Shown here: positions 32,979 through 40,987 of the stretch, piece after piece
How the letters are laid out: each line of letters begins with the position of its first letter
Position numbering within the stretch: position 1 is the stretch's first letter
Origin: Wenzhouxiangellaceae bacterium
Lineage (GTDB): Bacteria > Pseudomonadota > Gammaproteobacteria > Xanthomonadales > Wenzhouxiangellaceae
DNA length: 64,000 bases
Assembly: GCA_028289455.1 (NCBI GenBank)
Contig: JANQPN010000078.1
Span: forward strand, 1-64,000
Reading direction: 5' to 3'
Translations under genes and position numbers: made by a program
The notes under the pieces: generated by a model
What the model was told of the DNA's origin: nothing
Database searches by the model: none
What the model saw: the letters and a program-made list of their open reading frames with translations, nothing else

Positions 32979-34204
32979 CAGTTGTCGGCCCCCATATGCA
33001 GATCTGACCAGGTCACCAGGCTTTGGCCGTGTAACCGGACAAAACCTTCCGCCTGCTGCTGCCCCCAGGCCGCCTGTTGGGCGTATTGGGCATCACGGTT
33101 TTGCATAAGGTTGGGGGTATCGACCGCCACCGCATGCAACTGGCCACCCTTGATTGATAATGTAACGGTGCCGCTGACATGCTGCTGCAATGATTCCAGC
33201 ATGATCTGAAGGTTGTGCCGCAGCGGATCATGCCAGGCACCGTGATACACCAGCTCGCTCCAGCGTTTGGCGATCATCGGTTTAAAATCGTTTTGGGCAC
33301 GGCTGAGCGTGGCTTCTTCAAGCGCTTTGTGCGCTGACGACAGGGCCGTTAGAGCCGGTGCCTCAAATACAATTCGACCTTTCAGTCCGATGGTGGTATC
33401 GCCGGTATAGATCCCGCGGCCGATAGCATACTGCCCAAGCCTGCTGTTCAGTGATTTCATCAGCTCGACGCCATCAATGGGTTCCCCATTCAGGCTGATC
33501 GGTGCACCGGCATCAAAAGTAATGTCCAGCATCAGGGGAGTATGATCAGCCTGTTCAGGCGGTGTGGTCCATATATAACTCTCCTCGCCCGGTGTCTGCC
33601 ACTGGTCAACTTCAGCACCGGACAGAGTCAGCCCCAGCAGGTTTTCATTAATGGTGTAGCGTGACTCCCGTTGCCCCACAGGAAAGCCCCGTTGCTGCAG
33701 ATAAGTCTGTTCATAGCTGCGCACCTGCTGATGGCTGTCCTGAATTTCCCGGATAGGCGCATGGATAGTGAATTGTCCCAGGGCGCGAATACTCAAATCC
33801 AGACGTAACTGATCATTGCCCATCCCGGTGCAGCCGTGTGCGACATGTTCGGTGTTGTATTGCCGGGCCAGGCTGACCAGTTCTGCGGCAATGAGATACC
33901 GGTCTGAACACAGCAGCGGGTAACGCTGCTGATACCAGTAACCTGAACGAATCAGGGGGATTATCATGCCTTCAAACAACGCCTGACTGATATCCACACT
34001 GTGATGCGCAATGGCGCCCAGTTGCCTGGAACGTTCGGCAATCGCAGCATTTTCACTCTCACTTAATCCACCGCTGTCAGCAAATACGGTGATCACGTCA
34101 AATCCCTGTTCCTGAAGATATGGAACGCAGAAGCTGGTATCCAGCCCTCCTGAAAAAGCTAGAATAACCAATGGTTTATTAGAACTTTCTATATTCTTAG
34201 TCAT
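32978..34204 (-). CDS. argG: Argininosuccinate synthase
   Basis: 408 residues from ATG 34204, with GGAG inside the end of the upstream gene. The PP-loop ATP motif is LAFSGGLDTSFCVPYL, and the later HGCTGMGNDQLRLD and SRYTINENLLG segments are conserved in the family. It joins citrulline and aspartate with ATP to give argininosuccinate. It stands 1 base after the carbamoyltransferase stop and overlaps the deacetylase gene. Confidence 0.95.
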   Translation of the reverse strand: MTKNIESSNKPLVILAFSGGLDTSFCVPYLQEQGFDVITVFADSGGLSESENAAIAERSRQLGAIAHHSVDISQALFEGMIIPLIRSGYWYQQRYPLLCSDRYLIAAELVSLARQYNTEHVAHGCTGMGNDQLRLDLSIRALGQFTIHAPIREIQDSHQQVRSYEQTYLQQRGFPVGQRESRYTINENLLGLTLSGAEVDQWQTPGEESYIWTTPPEQADHTPLMLDITFDAGAPISLNGEPIDGVELMKSLNSRLGQYAIGRGIYTGDTTIGLKGRIVFEAPALTALSSAHKALEEATLSRAQNDFKPMIAKRWSELVYHGAWHDPLRHNLQIMLESLQQHVSGTVTLSIKGGQLHAVAVDTPNLMQNRDAQYAQQAAWGQQQAEGFVRLHGQSLVTWSDLHMGADN

Positions 34205-34205
34205 G

Positions 34206-35216
34206 TCATTCTCCACTGTTTAAGAGGCTATGCAGCAGCGCTTTCTGGACATGCAGACGATTTTCTGCTTCATCGATGGCCACGCAGTACTCAGCATCCA
34301 TAACAGCATCGGTTACTTTTACATTGCGGCGTGCCGGCAGGCAGTGGCTGAAACGCGCATGGTTGGTCAGCGACATTTTTTGCTGATCAACAATAAAGTG
34401 CCGGTATTGGTCCCGAATCGGCTTTTCTTTTTCCCAGTTGCCGAAATAAGGAAGCGCCCCCCAGCTTTTTGCGTAAACAAAGTCCGCGTCCTGATAGGCC
34501 TCACCGATGTCATGGGTAATATTGAATGTACCGCCGTACTCAGTGTTGTTCTGCCGGGTAGCCTGCAGGTAAGCAGAATCAGGCAGATAATCCTTGTTGG
34601 GACACAGTAGGGTGATGTCCATGCCGAATTTGCTGGCTATCAGCAGGGCAGAGTTGGCAACAGCGGTATTCAGCGGTTTTGGATGGTAAGTCCAGGTGAG
34701 CAGAAACTTTTTCCCGGCCGGATTATCGAGATGTTCATGGATGGTATGCATCAGTGCCAGTTCCTGACAGGGGTGTACGATGGTTTCCATGTTGATCACA
34801 GGGACACTGGCATACTGAGCGAATGCCCGGATGACTTTATCCTGGCGGTCTTCCTGCCAGTCTTTAAACGCTGGAAAGGCGCGTACAGCGATGGCATCGC
34901 AGTACCGCGACAGCACTTTTGCCGCTTCGATGACATGCTCTTCGGCATCACCATCCATTATCGCGCCACTGGCAATTTCAATCGGCCAGGCGTCTTTACC
35001 GGGGCTGAGTACGACAGCATGCCCACCCATCTGAAAAATACCGGTTTCAAAGGAGGTTCGGGTACGCAATGAAGGATTAAAAAATACCAGAGCGATTGTT
35101 TTACCGCGTAATGCATCAGATGCAGGGTTGGCCTTATAGTGAGCGGCCAATTGCAGCAATTGCTGCAACTGCTGCTGATTCCAGTCCTCAGTAGTCAAAA
35201 AGTTTTTCGGCTGCAT
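34206..35216 (-). CDS. argF': N-acetylornithine carbamoyltransferase (AOTCase)
   Basis: 336 residues. The carbamoyl phosphate loop is FFNPSLRTRTSFE. The following GGHAVVLSPGKDAWPIE, DGDAEEHVIEAAKVLSRY, VPVINMETIVHPCQELA and LTWTYHPKPLNTAVANSALL agree with the AOTCase group from Xanthomonas rather than with ordinary ornithine carbamoyltransferase. The WPIE loop and the Lys of HCLPARRNVKVTDAVMD are features tied to N-acetylornithine binding. It makes N-acetylcitrulline, and is the first gene of the arg operon behind the attenuator. Confidence 0.93.
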   Translation of the reverse strand: MQPKNFLTTEDWNQQQLQQLLQLAAHYKANPASDALRGKTIALVFFNPSLRTRTSFETGIFQMGGHAVVLSPGKDAWPIEIASGAIMDGDAEEHVIEAAKVLSRYCDAIAVRAFPAFKDWQEDRQDKVIRAFAQYASVPVINMETIVHPCQELALMHTIHEHLDNPAGKKFLLTWTYHPKPLNTAVANSALLIASKFGMDITLLCPNKDYLPDSAYLQATRQNNTEYGGTFNITHDIGEAYQDADFVYAKSWGALPYFGNWEKEKPIRDQYRHFIVDQQKMSLTNHARFSHCLPARRNVKVTDAVMDAEYCVAIDEAENRLHVQKALLHSLLNSGE

Positions 35217-35242
35217 GATTATTCCTTCATAAAATCCAGGAC

Positions 35243-35272
35243 AAAAAAAAGCCCAGCTTTTGGCTGGGCTTT
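35243..35272 (-). terminator. Intrinsic terminator in the arg operon leader (candidate attenuator)
   Basis: Read leftward: 10-bp stem AAAGCCCAGC / GCTGGGCTTT (35248-35272) with a 5-nt loop, then eight U. It stands 26 nt upstream of the argF' start codon and after the Arg-rich leader frame, where a transcription attenuator is expected. No other gene on this strand ends here except the leader. Confidence 0.85.
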
Positions 35273-35300
35273 CGGTGTTCTTTGCTGTAAATAACAGTCT

Positions 35301-35396
35301 TTACATAGTCAACTCCATACTCGCCCGTCCGCGCATTGGTCGGCGGTCACGGCGTCGCGCGTTGAGGCAGGTATTGGTGTTGATTGCAAAATTCAT
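35301..35396 (-). CDS. Arginine-rich leader peptide of the arg operon
   Basis: 31 codons, ATG 35394-35396 to TAA 35301-35303. Residues 14-24 read RRRDRRPMRGR: seven arginines in eleven codons, using CGA, CGC, CGT and CGG. The stop is 28 nt ahead of the terminator stem. This is the arrangement of amino-acid leader peptides (his, leu, thr), in which ribosome stalling for lack of the charged tRNA prevents the terminator from forming. No clear Shine-Dalgarno precedes the ATG. A possible promoter, TTGCTT and TAAAGT with 16 bp between, lies just upstream at about 35406-35433. Too short for routine gene calling. Confidence 0.7.
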   Translation of the reverse strand: MNFAINTNTCLNARRRDRRPMRGRASMELTM

Positions 35397-35455
35397 AATT
35401 TCGACTTTACATGATTTATCACAGAAAGCAAGCTTTAAATATTATTGTTATCGGA

Positions 35456-36301
35456 TTAAAGATAAGCCAGTCCGCAGAAAGCATTTAAATCGGTTGTGTT
35501 AAAAAATTGCTGTAGTTGCAACCCGGTCCGCCGCTCAAGCCCGGTAGGGGTGTGATTGGTATGCAGAAGCAGATCATGAATCAGATGCGACTGATCGGAA
35601 AAGCCGCATAAATCAATCACATCATGGGCCGCTTTTCCGGATTTCAGGCAGGCCATGGCTTTTTGTGATCGCATCACACCAGACATTTTTTTTGGTGAAA
35701 TGCCTATCTGGCGGGTGAATCGGCGAGTGAACTGACGCCTGCTCAATCCGAAATGTTCAGCAATATTGCTGATCCGGTATCCGCCCCAGCCATTGTTCAT
35801 ATGGTCAATGGCGGCAGTGCACAGGCTGTCTGTTTGCCGTTGGCGAACTCTGGCTGCAATAAAATGCTGTACGGCACTTATCCGGGTGAAATTGTCTGGA
35901 GCAGCCTGAAGCTGTTCAAATAAAACGTCGATGCAGGACTGGGGCCAGATCAAAGCAGCATCGATGATCTGACGGCTCATTTCCATCAAAGCATCATTGA
36001 ACAGTACAAAAGCACCAGCTGGCTTAAAGCGTACAATCACTATTCGAGTCATACCGGTGGCACATACCTGAATGGCACTGTCACGTTGCCCAACAATGTG
36101 GCACATCGGCATCAGCTCATATTGATTTCCTGCAGCTTGAACGAACGGATCTCCGTAATGAATGATCAATTCGACCCGGCCAATCGGCAACACTGTAGTA
36201 ACCGGTGCTAACGAGGAATCGTCACTTTCCTGAACCCAGATTGACTCGATACAGTCGGTGAGTTCTGTTAACGGGCTGAACTCCTGGTAATTCGATGGCA
36301 T
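35456..36301 (-). CDS. AraC-family transcriptional regulator
   Basis: 281 residues from ATG 36301 (GGGA 6 nt upstream; a TTG at 36343 could add 14 residues). The N-terminal domain is of the DUF6597 type (LTELTDCIESIWVQESD...LPIGRVELIIHYGDPF). The C-terminal HTH_18 has two helix-turn-helix units: YRISNIAEHFGLSRRQFTRRFTRQIGISPKKMS and AHDVIDLCGFSDQSHLIHDL. The target is unknown; the divergent secreted protein gene at 36467 is a candidate. It ends 59 bp before the arg leader, same strand. Confidence 0.92.
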   Translation of the reverse strand: MPSNYQEFSPLTELTDCIESIWVQESDDSSLAPVTTVLPIGRVELIIHYGDPFVQAAGNQYELMPMCHIVGQRDSAIQVCATGMTRIVIVRFKPAGAFVLFNDALMEMSRQIIDAALIWPQSCIDVLFEQLQAAPDNFTRISAVQHFIAARVRQRQTDSLCTAAIDHMNNGWGGYRISNIAEHFGLSRRQFTRRFTRQIGISPKKMSGVMRSQKAMACLKSGKAAHDVIDLCGFSDQSHLIHDLLLHTNHTPTGLERRTGLQLQQFFNTTDLNAFCGLAYL

Positions 36302-36466
36302 TGATGTCCCATTTCTACAATACTGAAATTGCTGGATAAGCAATAATCCAACTCGTTAAAAGCATACCAAGCTTAGCGGTTGGACCATCAGCCTGCAATT
36401 TGGGTGCTGCCAACCAAGTGCAGGCAAAAAAAGCATTTTTATAGAACAACCAAAGCAGTATGAACA

Positions 36467-37597
36467 ATGAAAAAAAGAAATTCCGTCTTTCAAATTACCT
36501 TAATTATTTATCTTCTCACCGGTGGACTGTTTACCGCGCATGCCGAACGCTATGATTTTGATGACCCATTATGGGAAGTCACAGCTACCGAGTCAGAGGT
36601 GGTCAGCCATCTTGGTCAGAAAGCTTTAAAAATTAAAGGAGGTACGGCACATCTTAAAGACCTGCAACTGCTCGATGGCGTTGTGGAATTTGACGTATCA
36701 GTAGCCAGGGAACGAGGCTTTATGGGCGCGCTTTTCCGGGCTCAGGATATGAGAAACCTGGAGCACTTCTATATACGCCCGCATCAAACAGGTAACGTGG
36801 ATGCCAATCAATATACGCCGGTTTATAACGGTGTTAGTGCCTGGCAGTTATACCATGGTGAAGGTTTTGGCGTTTCTGCTGACTACCGGTTTGATCGCTG
36901 GATGCATATAAAAATAGTCTTTGCAGGTGACCGGGCAGAAGTCTATATAGATTCAGATGAGCCGGTAATGACCAGTACATTAAAAAGACAGCCGGCAGCC
37001 GGGTTGGTCGGCTTGAATTCATCAGGGTTTTCAACAGCATATTTTGCCAATTTTGAAGTCTCTGAGCTGCCCGAAGGCTATACGATTGCTGCAAGTCAGG
37101 AGGTTGAATCGCCATTAACTGAAGAAACGGTAAGCGAATGGCTGGTTTCCAGTCCATTTGATGGCCAGACTCTGAATGGCGTGCTGCAATTGTCCAGTGA
37201 ACATGAATCGATTTCAGACTGGGATTGGCTAAGCAGTGAGGCCGCAGGTATTACCAACCTGGCCAAGCTGCATGGACTGGAAGAGGACAAAAATACCGTA
37301 TTTGCCAAGCTGCAGATTAACGCTGATAAAGAACAGCTGAAGGGTTTGAGCTTTGGTTATAGCGATACAGTGGCAGTCTATGTGAATGGACGTCTTTTTT
37401 ACACTGGCTATAACACTTATGAGTCCAGAGACTACCGCTATCTGGGCACCATAGGACTGTTTCAGAAAATTTATCTGCCGCTGCAGGCAGGTGAAAATGA
37501 AGTGTTGTTTGCAGTAGGTGAGTCATTTGGAGGTTGGGGAATACAGGCTCAGTTTGATGATATGAGTGGAATAACCTTAACGCAAAGTAGTGAATAG
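36467..37597 (+). CDS. Secreted protein with concanavalin/LamG-like domain
   Basis: 376 residues. A signal peptide (MKKRNSVFQITLIIYLLTGGLFTAHA) precedes a jelly-roll-like domain: DGVVEFDVSVARERGFMGALFRAQD, NLEHFYIRPHQTG, WMHIKIVFAGDRAEVYIDSDEPVM and GLVGLNSSGFSTAYFANFEV, the pattern of LamG/DUF1080-type folds that bind carbohydrates or serve as glycosidase-like domains. The C-terminal 150 residues form a second beta domain. No catalytic residues can be assigned. It is transcribed divergently from the AraC regulator. Confidence 0.8.
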   Translation: MKKRNSVFQITLIIYLLTGGLFTAHAERYDFDDPLWEVTATESEVVSHLGQKALKIKGGTAHLKDLQLLDGVVEFDVSVARERGFMGALFRAQDMRNLEHFYIRPHQTGNVDANQYTPVYNGVSAWQLYHGEGFGVSADYRFDRWMHIKIVFAGDRAEVYIDSDEPVMTSTLKRQPAAGLVGLNSSGFSTAYFANFEVSELPEGYTIAASQEVESPLTEETVSEWLVSSPFDGQTLNGVLQLSSEHESISDWDWLSSEAAGITNLAKLHGLEEDKNTVFAKLQINADKEQLKGLSFGYSDTVAVYVNGRLFYTGYNTYESRDYRYLGTIGLFQKIYLPLQAGENEVLFAVGESFGGWGIQAQFDDMSGITLTQSSE

Positions 37598-37617
37598 TTA
37601 CCTTGAGGTGACTATTC
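37592..37617. terminator. Hairpin spanning both stop codons of convergent genes
   Basis: GAATAGTTACC and GGTGACTATTC pair over 11 bp (one G-U) with a TTGA loop. The stem contains the stop codon of the secreted protein gene and that of the kinase gene on the other strand. It lacks a U-run, so bidirectional termination is possible but weakly supported. Confidence 0.4.
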
Positions 37618-40209
37618 GCCGGCTGAGTTGAGACGTTGTTGTGCTTCGATGGTGTAAATAGCCTGATCGCCAAATTCAGCCAATAGCTGTTGATAACCGG
37701 CAGCCATAAGCTCGATGCCGTATTGTTTATCATCGGTGGCATGCAGACAGGCACCCAGGACGCTGCGGCTGACAGCCAGCCGCCAATGATCCGGTTCCAT
37801 ACGTTGCTGTAAATGCGCTAAGGCAGATTTGGCTATAGGACAGGCCTGAATGAACTTATCCTGCTTCTGAAGTACTGCTGACAGGTTGGTCATGTAAATG
37901 CCGATGTTGTAATGATCTTTTCCCCAGGCGGTATAGGCGGATTCCAACGCCTGTCTGAACAGTGGTTCTGCGGCTGCATAATCACCCATGTCCAGATTCA
38001 GATAGGCCAGGTTATTAAACGCCTGTACGGTTTGGGTATGCTCGTTGCCATAATGCTGCTGGTTTATTTCCAGTGCCTGCTCCAGAAATGGGCGTGCAGC
38101 CTGAAGCTCGCCTTTGAAATTTAGAGTCATGCCGATATTGTTCAGGCTGATTGCAGTCAGCGGGTGTTCATCACCGTAAATAGTTTTTCTGATGTCCAGT
38201 GCTTCATTAAAATAATCTTCTGCACTTGCGTAATCACCATTGGAACGCTGCATAATTCCCAGATGCTGCAATGCAGTTGCTCTCAGCGGGTGAACCGATA
38301 AACCCTGCTGCTGAAACATCGACAATACCTGCTGCAGTGTAGCGACTGCTTCGCTGAACCTGGCGGTATTTTGTTGAATAGTGGATAAAAAGATAAGGTA
38401 TTCAGCCCGAATCAAATACTGATCCGTATCAAAGTGCAAAGATATATTGAGTGCATCCCGGACCTGTTGTTCAGCACGTTCAAAATTCGCTTCGTTATGG
38501 TTTATATTGGATAACTGTGCCAGGTTTCTGGCCACTGCCACATGATTATCGCCCAGCAGTTCACGATTAGCCGGCAGGCTAGCGCTGATCAACTCCCGGG
38601 CCTGTTCACCCCGACCCATCAAAATATACAAGTCGGCCAGCTCGGTATTGATTTCCGCCAGTTCCAGACTGCCGGGAGCATATATTGACTGACTCAACCG
38701 CTTTGCTTCTGATAAGTAATCCTCACTTTCTTCAAAAAGTCCCAGGCTGCGGTACGCAATACCCATAGTCTGCAGCATGGCAGTCTGCAGTTCAGGAGAC
38801 TGCCCGGCAGTCTGACTGGCCTGAACCGCGCCAATATCCAGCAGCTGCCTTGCGGTGATGTCTGCACCCAATGCATGGGTTGGATCTGCAGATTCAAAGA
38901 TGCTGGTTAAAAAACGGGTGGCTGCCTGTGCTTTGTCCCTTTCAGCCAGAGCAGTTTCGCGCTGCTGGCTTAATTGGATATTAAATGCGATGACAGTAGT
39001 TAATATCGCGGTTGCGGCAAACAACAGCAGAGCCGTAATACCTATGGCTACCGTATGCCGCTTTATATATTTCCCGGTTCGGAATATCCATGGTCCGGGG
39101 TTGTCTTTAAGAGGCCGGTCGTTGAGATATGCGCGGATATCGCCGGTCAGCTCAGCAACTGACTGGTAGCGATTGAGGTTGTTCCATGCAAGCGAAGTCT
39201 TCAATATATGTTGCACATCGGCATTCAATTTTCTCTTGATTGCCTGAAGGGGGCTTGAGCAATTGGCTGCATGCTCTGGCGTGACAATGGTCTCAATTGA
39301 GGAAATCTCAGCATTGTCTGGACCACGCTGTGGAAGAACGCCACACAATAACCGGTGTAATACCACGCCAAGGGAATAAACATCATGCTGAACACTCACC
39401 GGTTTACCTGTCAATTGCTCAGGGCTTGCATATGCGGTGGACACCGGTAAGGGTTGCGATGGTTTGGCTGCCTGGTCTGTTTGGCCGGTACTGAGTAACT
39501 CGGCTATACCGAAATCCATCAGTTTGATATGACCTTCCGGAGTGACCAGTATGTTGGAAGGTTTAATATCACGATGCACAATCAGCTTCTGATGGGCATA
39601 GGCCACTGCATCACACAAAACCAGAAACAGCTTTAATCGTTGTTCAATTGTGCAGGCATGTTGATCGCAATACTCGGTGAGTGTCTTGCCTTCAACAAAT
39701 TCCATAACCAGAAACGGGTGGCCATCGCTATCGGTATTGCCATCCAGCAAACGGCATATATTCGGGTGTTCCAGGTTGGCCAGGATTTGTCGTTCATTCA
39801 GAAACCACGCCTGCATGGCCGGATCATGACGCTGGCGGATAATCTTGATGGCTACCTGCTTGCGGTATTGCTTATCGGCGCGTTCCGCTGCATAGACCGC
39901 ACCCATTCCGCCTTCAGCCAGTTTCTTTATAAGCCTGTAGGCGCCGTAGTCCTGGTTGATAAGCATGCCGTCATGCGTGCTCTCGATGGTGGCATGAATA
40001 TCATCAGCTATTAACTCTGTAGGTAACTCAGCTTCGCTGAAATGCAGTCGAATAAGGTCTTTAAGGTATGCATGTAATCGGGCGTTGCCGGTACAGGCCT
40101 CCAGCAGAAAAGCTTCTCTGTCCTGAGGCGCTTTGAGTATGGCGGATTGAAATATCTGCTCGGCAGCCTGGTAGTTCAGGCTGTCAGTATCTTGCTTCTT
40201 ACGGCTCAC
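37612..40209 (-). CDS. Membrane Ser/Thr protein kinase with TPR repeats
   Basis: 865 residues from GTG 40209, overlapping the sigma factor gene by 11 nt. An N-terminal segment of about 90 residues is followed by a Hanks-type kinase domain: glycine loop LAEGGMGAVY, Lys122 (VAIKII), catalytic HRDIKPSN with Asp212, and DFG with Asp230. One membrane helix lies near 394-417 (VAIGITALLLFAATAILTTVIAF). The extracytoplasmic half is a run of tetratricopeptide repeats of about 42 residues (for example GDYASAEDYFNEALDIRKTIYGDEHPLTAISLNNIG). With the sigma factor it forms an ECF sigma/kinase pair; in ECF43-type systems such as EcfP/PknT the kinase activates the sigma factor by phosphorylation. Confidence 0.93.
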   Translation of the reverse strand: MSRKKQDTDSLNYQAAEQIFQSAILKAPQDREAFLLEACTGNARLHAYLKDLIRLHFSEAELPTELIADDIHATIESTHDGMLINQDYGAYRLIKKLAEGGMGAVYAAERADKQYRKQVAIKIIRQRHDPAMQAWFLNERQILANLEHPNICRLLDGNTDSDGHPFLVMEFVEGKTLTEYCDQHACTIEQRLKLFLVLCDAVAYAHQKLIVHRDIKPSNILVTPEGHIKLMDFGIAELLSTGQTDQAAKPSQPLPVSTAYASPEQLTGKPVSVQHDVYSLGVVLHRLLCGVLPQRGPDNAEISSIETIVTPEHAANCSSPLQAIKRKLNADVQHILKTSLAWNNLNRYQSVAELTGDIRAYLNDRPLKDNPGPWIFRTGKYIKRHTVAIGITALLLFAATAILTTVIAFNIQLSQQRETALAERDKAQAATRFLTSIFESADPTHALGADITARQLLDIGAVQASQTAGQSPELQTAMLQTMGIAYRSLGLFEESEDYLSEAKRLSQSIYAPGSLELAEINTELADLYILMGRGEQARELISASLPANRELLGDNHVAVARNLAQLSNINHNEANFERAEQQVRDALNISLHFDTDQYLIRAEYLIFLSTIQQNTARFSEAVATLQQVLSMFQQQGLSVHPLRATALQHLGIMQRSNGDYASAEDYFNEALDIRKTIYGDEHPLTAISLNNIGMTLNFKGELQAARPFLEQALEINQQHYGNEHTQTVQAFNNLAYLNLDMGDYAAAEPLFRQALESAYTAWGKDHYNIGIYMTNLSAVLQKQDKFIQACPIAKSALAHLQQRMEPDHWRLAVSRSVLGACLHATDDKQYGIELMAAGYQQLLAEFGDQAIYTIEAQQRLNSAGE

Positions 40210-40783
40210 GGTTTCCCAGAATTTTCAGCAGGTTGAGCTTGGCGAAATTCCATCTTCGTTTAACGGTTGACAATGAAGTATCAAAATATTCGGCCAGTTC
40301 GGCGGTAGTCAGGCCGCCGAAATAACGCAGTTCCATCAGCTTGGCGGCCTGTGGATCCAGTGCGGATAATTTTTGCAGCGCATTATCCAGGTCCAGTAAA
40401 TCAATGTTAACCGCCGGAGAAACCGGCTGGTGTTTTTCCAGGTCAACGCGGTCGCCTTTACGTTTGGCGGCTTTTTTCTTGCGTATATGGTCGATGATCA
40501 CCTGGCGGCTGACCCGTGAAACAACAGCATAAAAATGCCGGCGGTTGTTTGGCTTGGTGTACTGCTGTTCGAGCTTTTCATAAGTATCATGAACGATATC
40601 AGTAGGTTGCTGAGTCATATCATCAGGCTCAGAACGTAACTGACGTTTTACGATAGCGTATAACTGTGGATAAACCAGTTGCATTAGCTGCTCGGTGGCC
40701 TGCTTGTTGCCATCGTAAGAGGAATGTATCAGGCGGGTGATTTCACCATCGGCCAGTGCCGATTGAGCCAGCGGATTATCCAT
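40199..40783 (-). CDS. ECF RNA polymerase sigma factor
   Basis: 194 residues, GGGAGG 10 nt before the ATG. Region 2 reads ATEQLMQLVYPQLYAIVKRQLRSEPDDMTQQPTDIVHDTYEKL and HFYAVVSRVSRQVIIDHIRKKKAAKRKG, and region 4 LSALDPQAAKLMELRYFGGLTTAELAEYFDTSLSTVKRRWNFAKLNL. This is the ECF type typically paired with Ser/Thr kinases, with no anti-sigma gene. The kinase gene overlaps its end, so the kinase is the probable regulator. CreD is divergent, with about 200 bp between. Confidence 0.93.
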   Translation of the reverse strand: MDNPLAQSALADGEITRLIHSSYDGNKQATEQLMQLVYPQLYAIVKRQLRSEPDDMTQQPTDIVHDTYEKLEQQYTKPNNRRHFYAVVSRVSRQVIIDHIRKKKAAKRKGDRVDLEKHQPVSPAVNIDLLDLDNALQKLSALDPQAAKLMELRYFGGLTTAELAEYFDTSLSTVKRRWNFAKLNLLKILGNREP

Positions 40784-40987
40784 TTCTGTCTGCCTCCCAG
40801 GTGGTGGTAAGTGCCTGCCGGAGCGAGCCAGGTGACAACGAAAAATTCAGGCGTCTGGATAGTAACAGTAAGCTGATCGTTTTGATCAACATTCAGCCAA
40901 TCTTCCATATAAGCCACATTTTATTATCACAATATCTGCAAACAACCTGTTAATACTTGGGCCAATTCAAGGTTTCGCGGGGTTGGC

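Noticed and set aside
40729..40917. 62-codon leftward frame in front of the ECF sigma gene
   Set aside because: It overlaps the sigma start by 55 nt in another frame, has no good ribosome site and no recognisable family.
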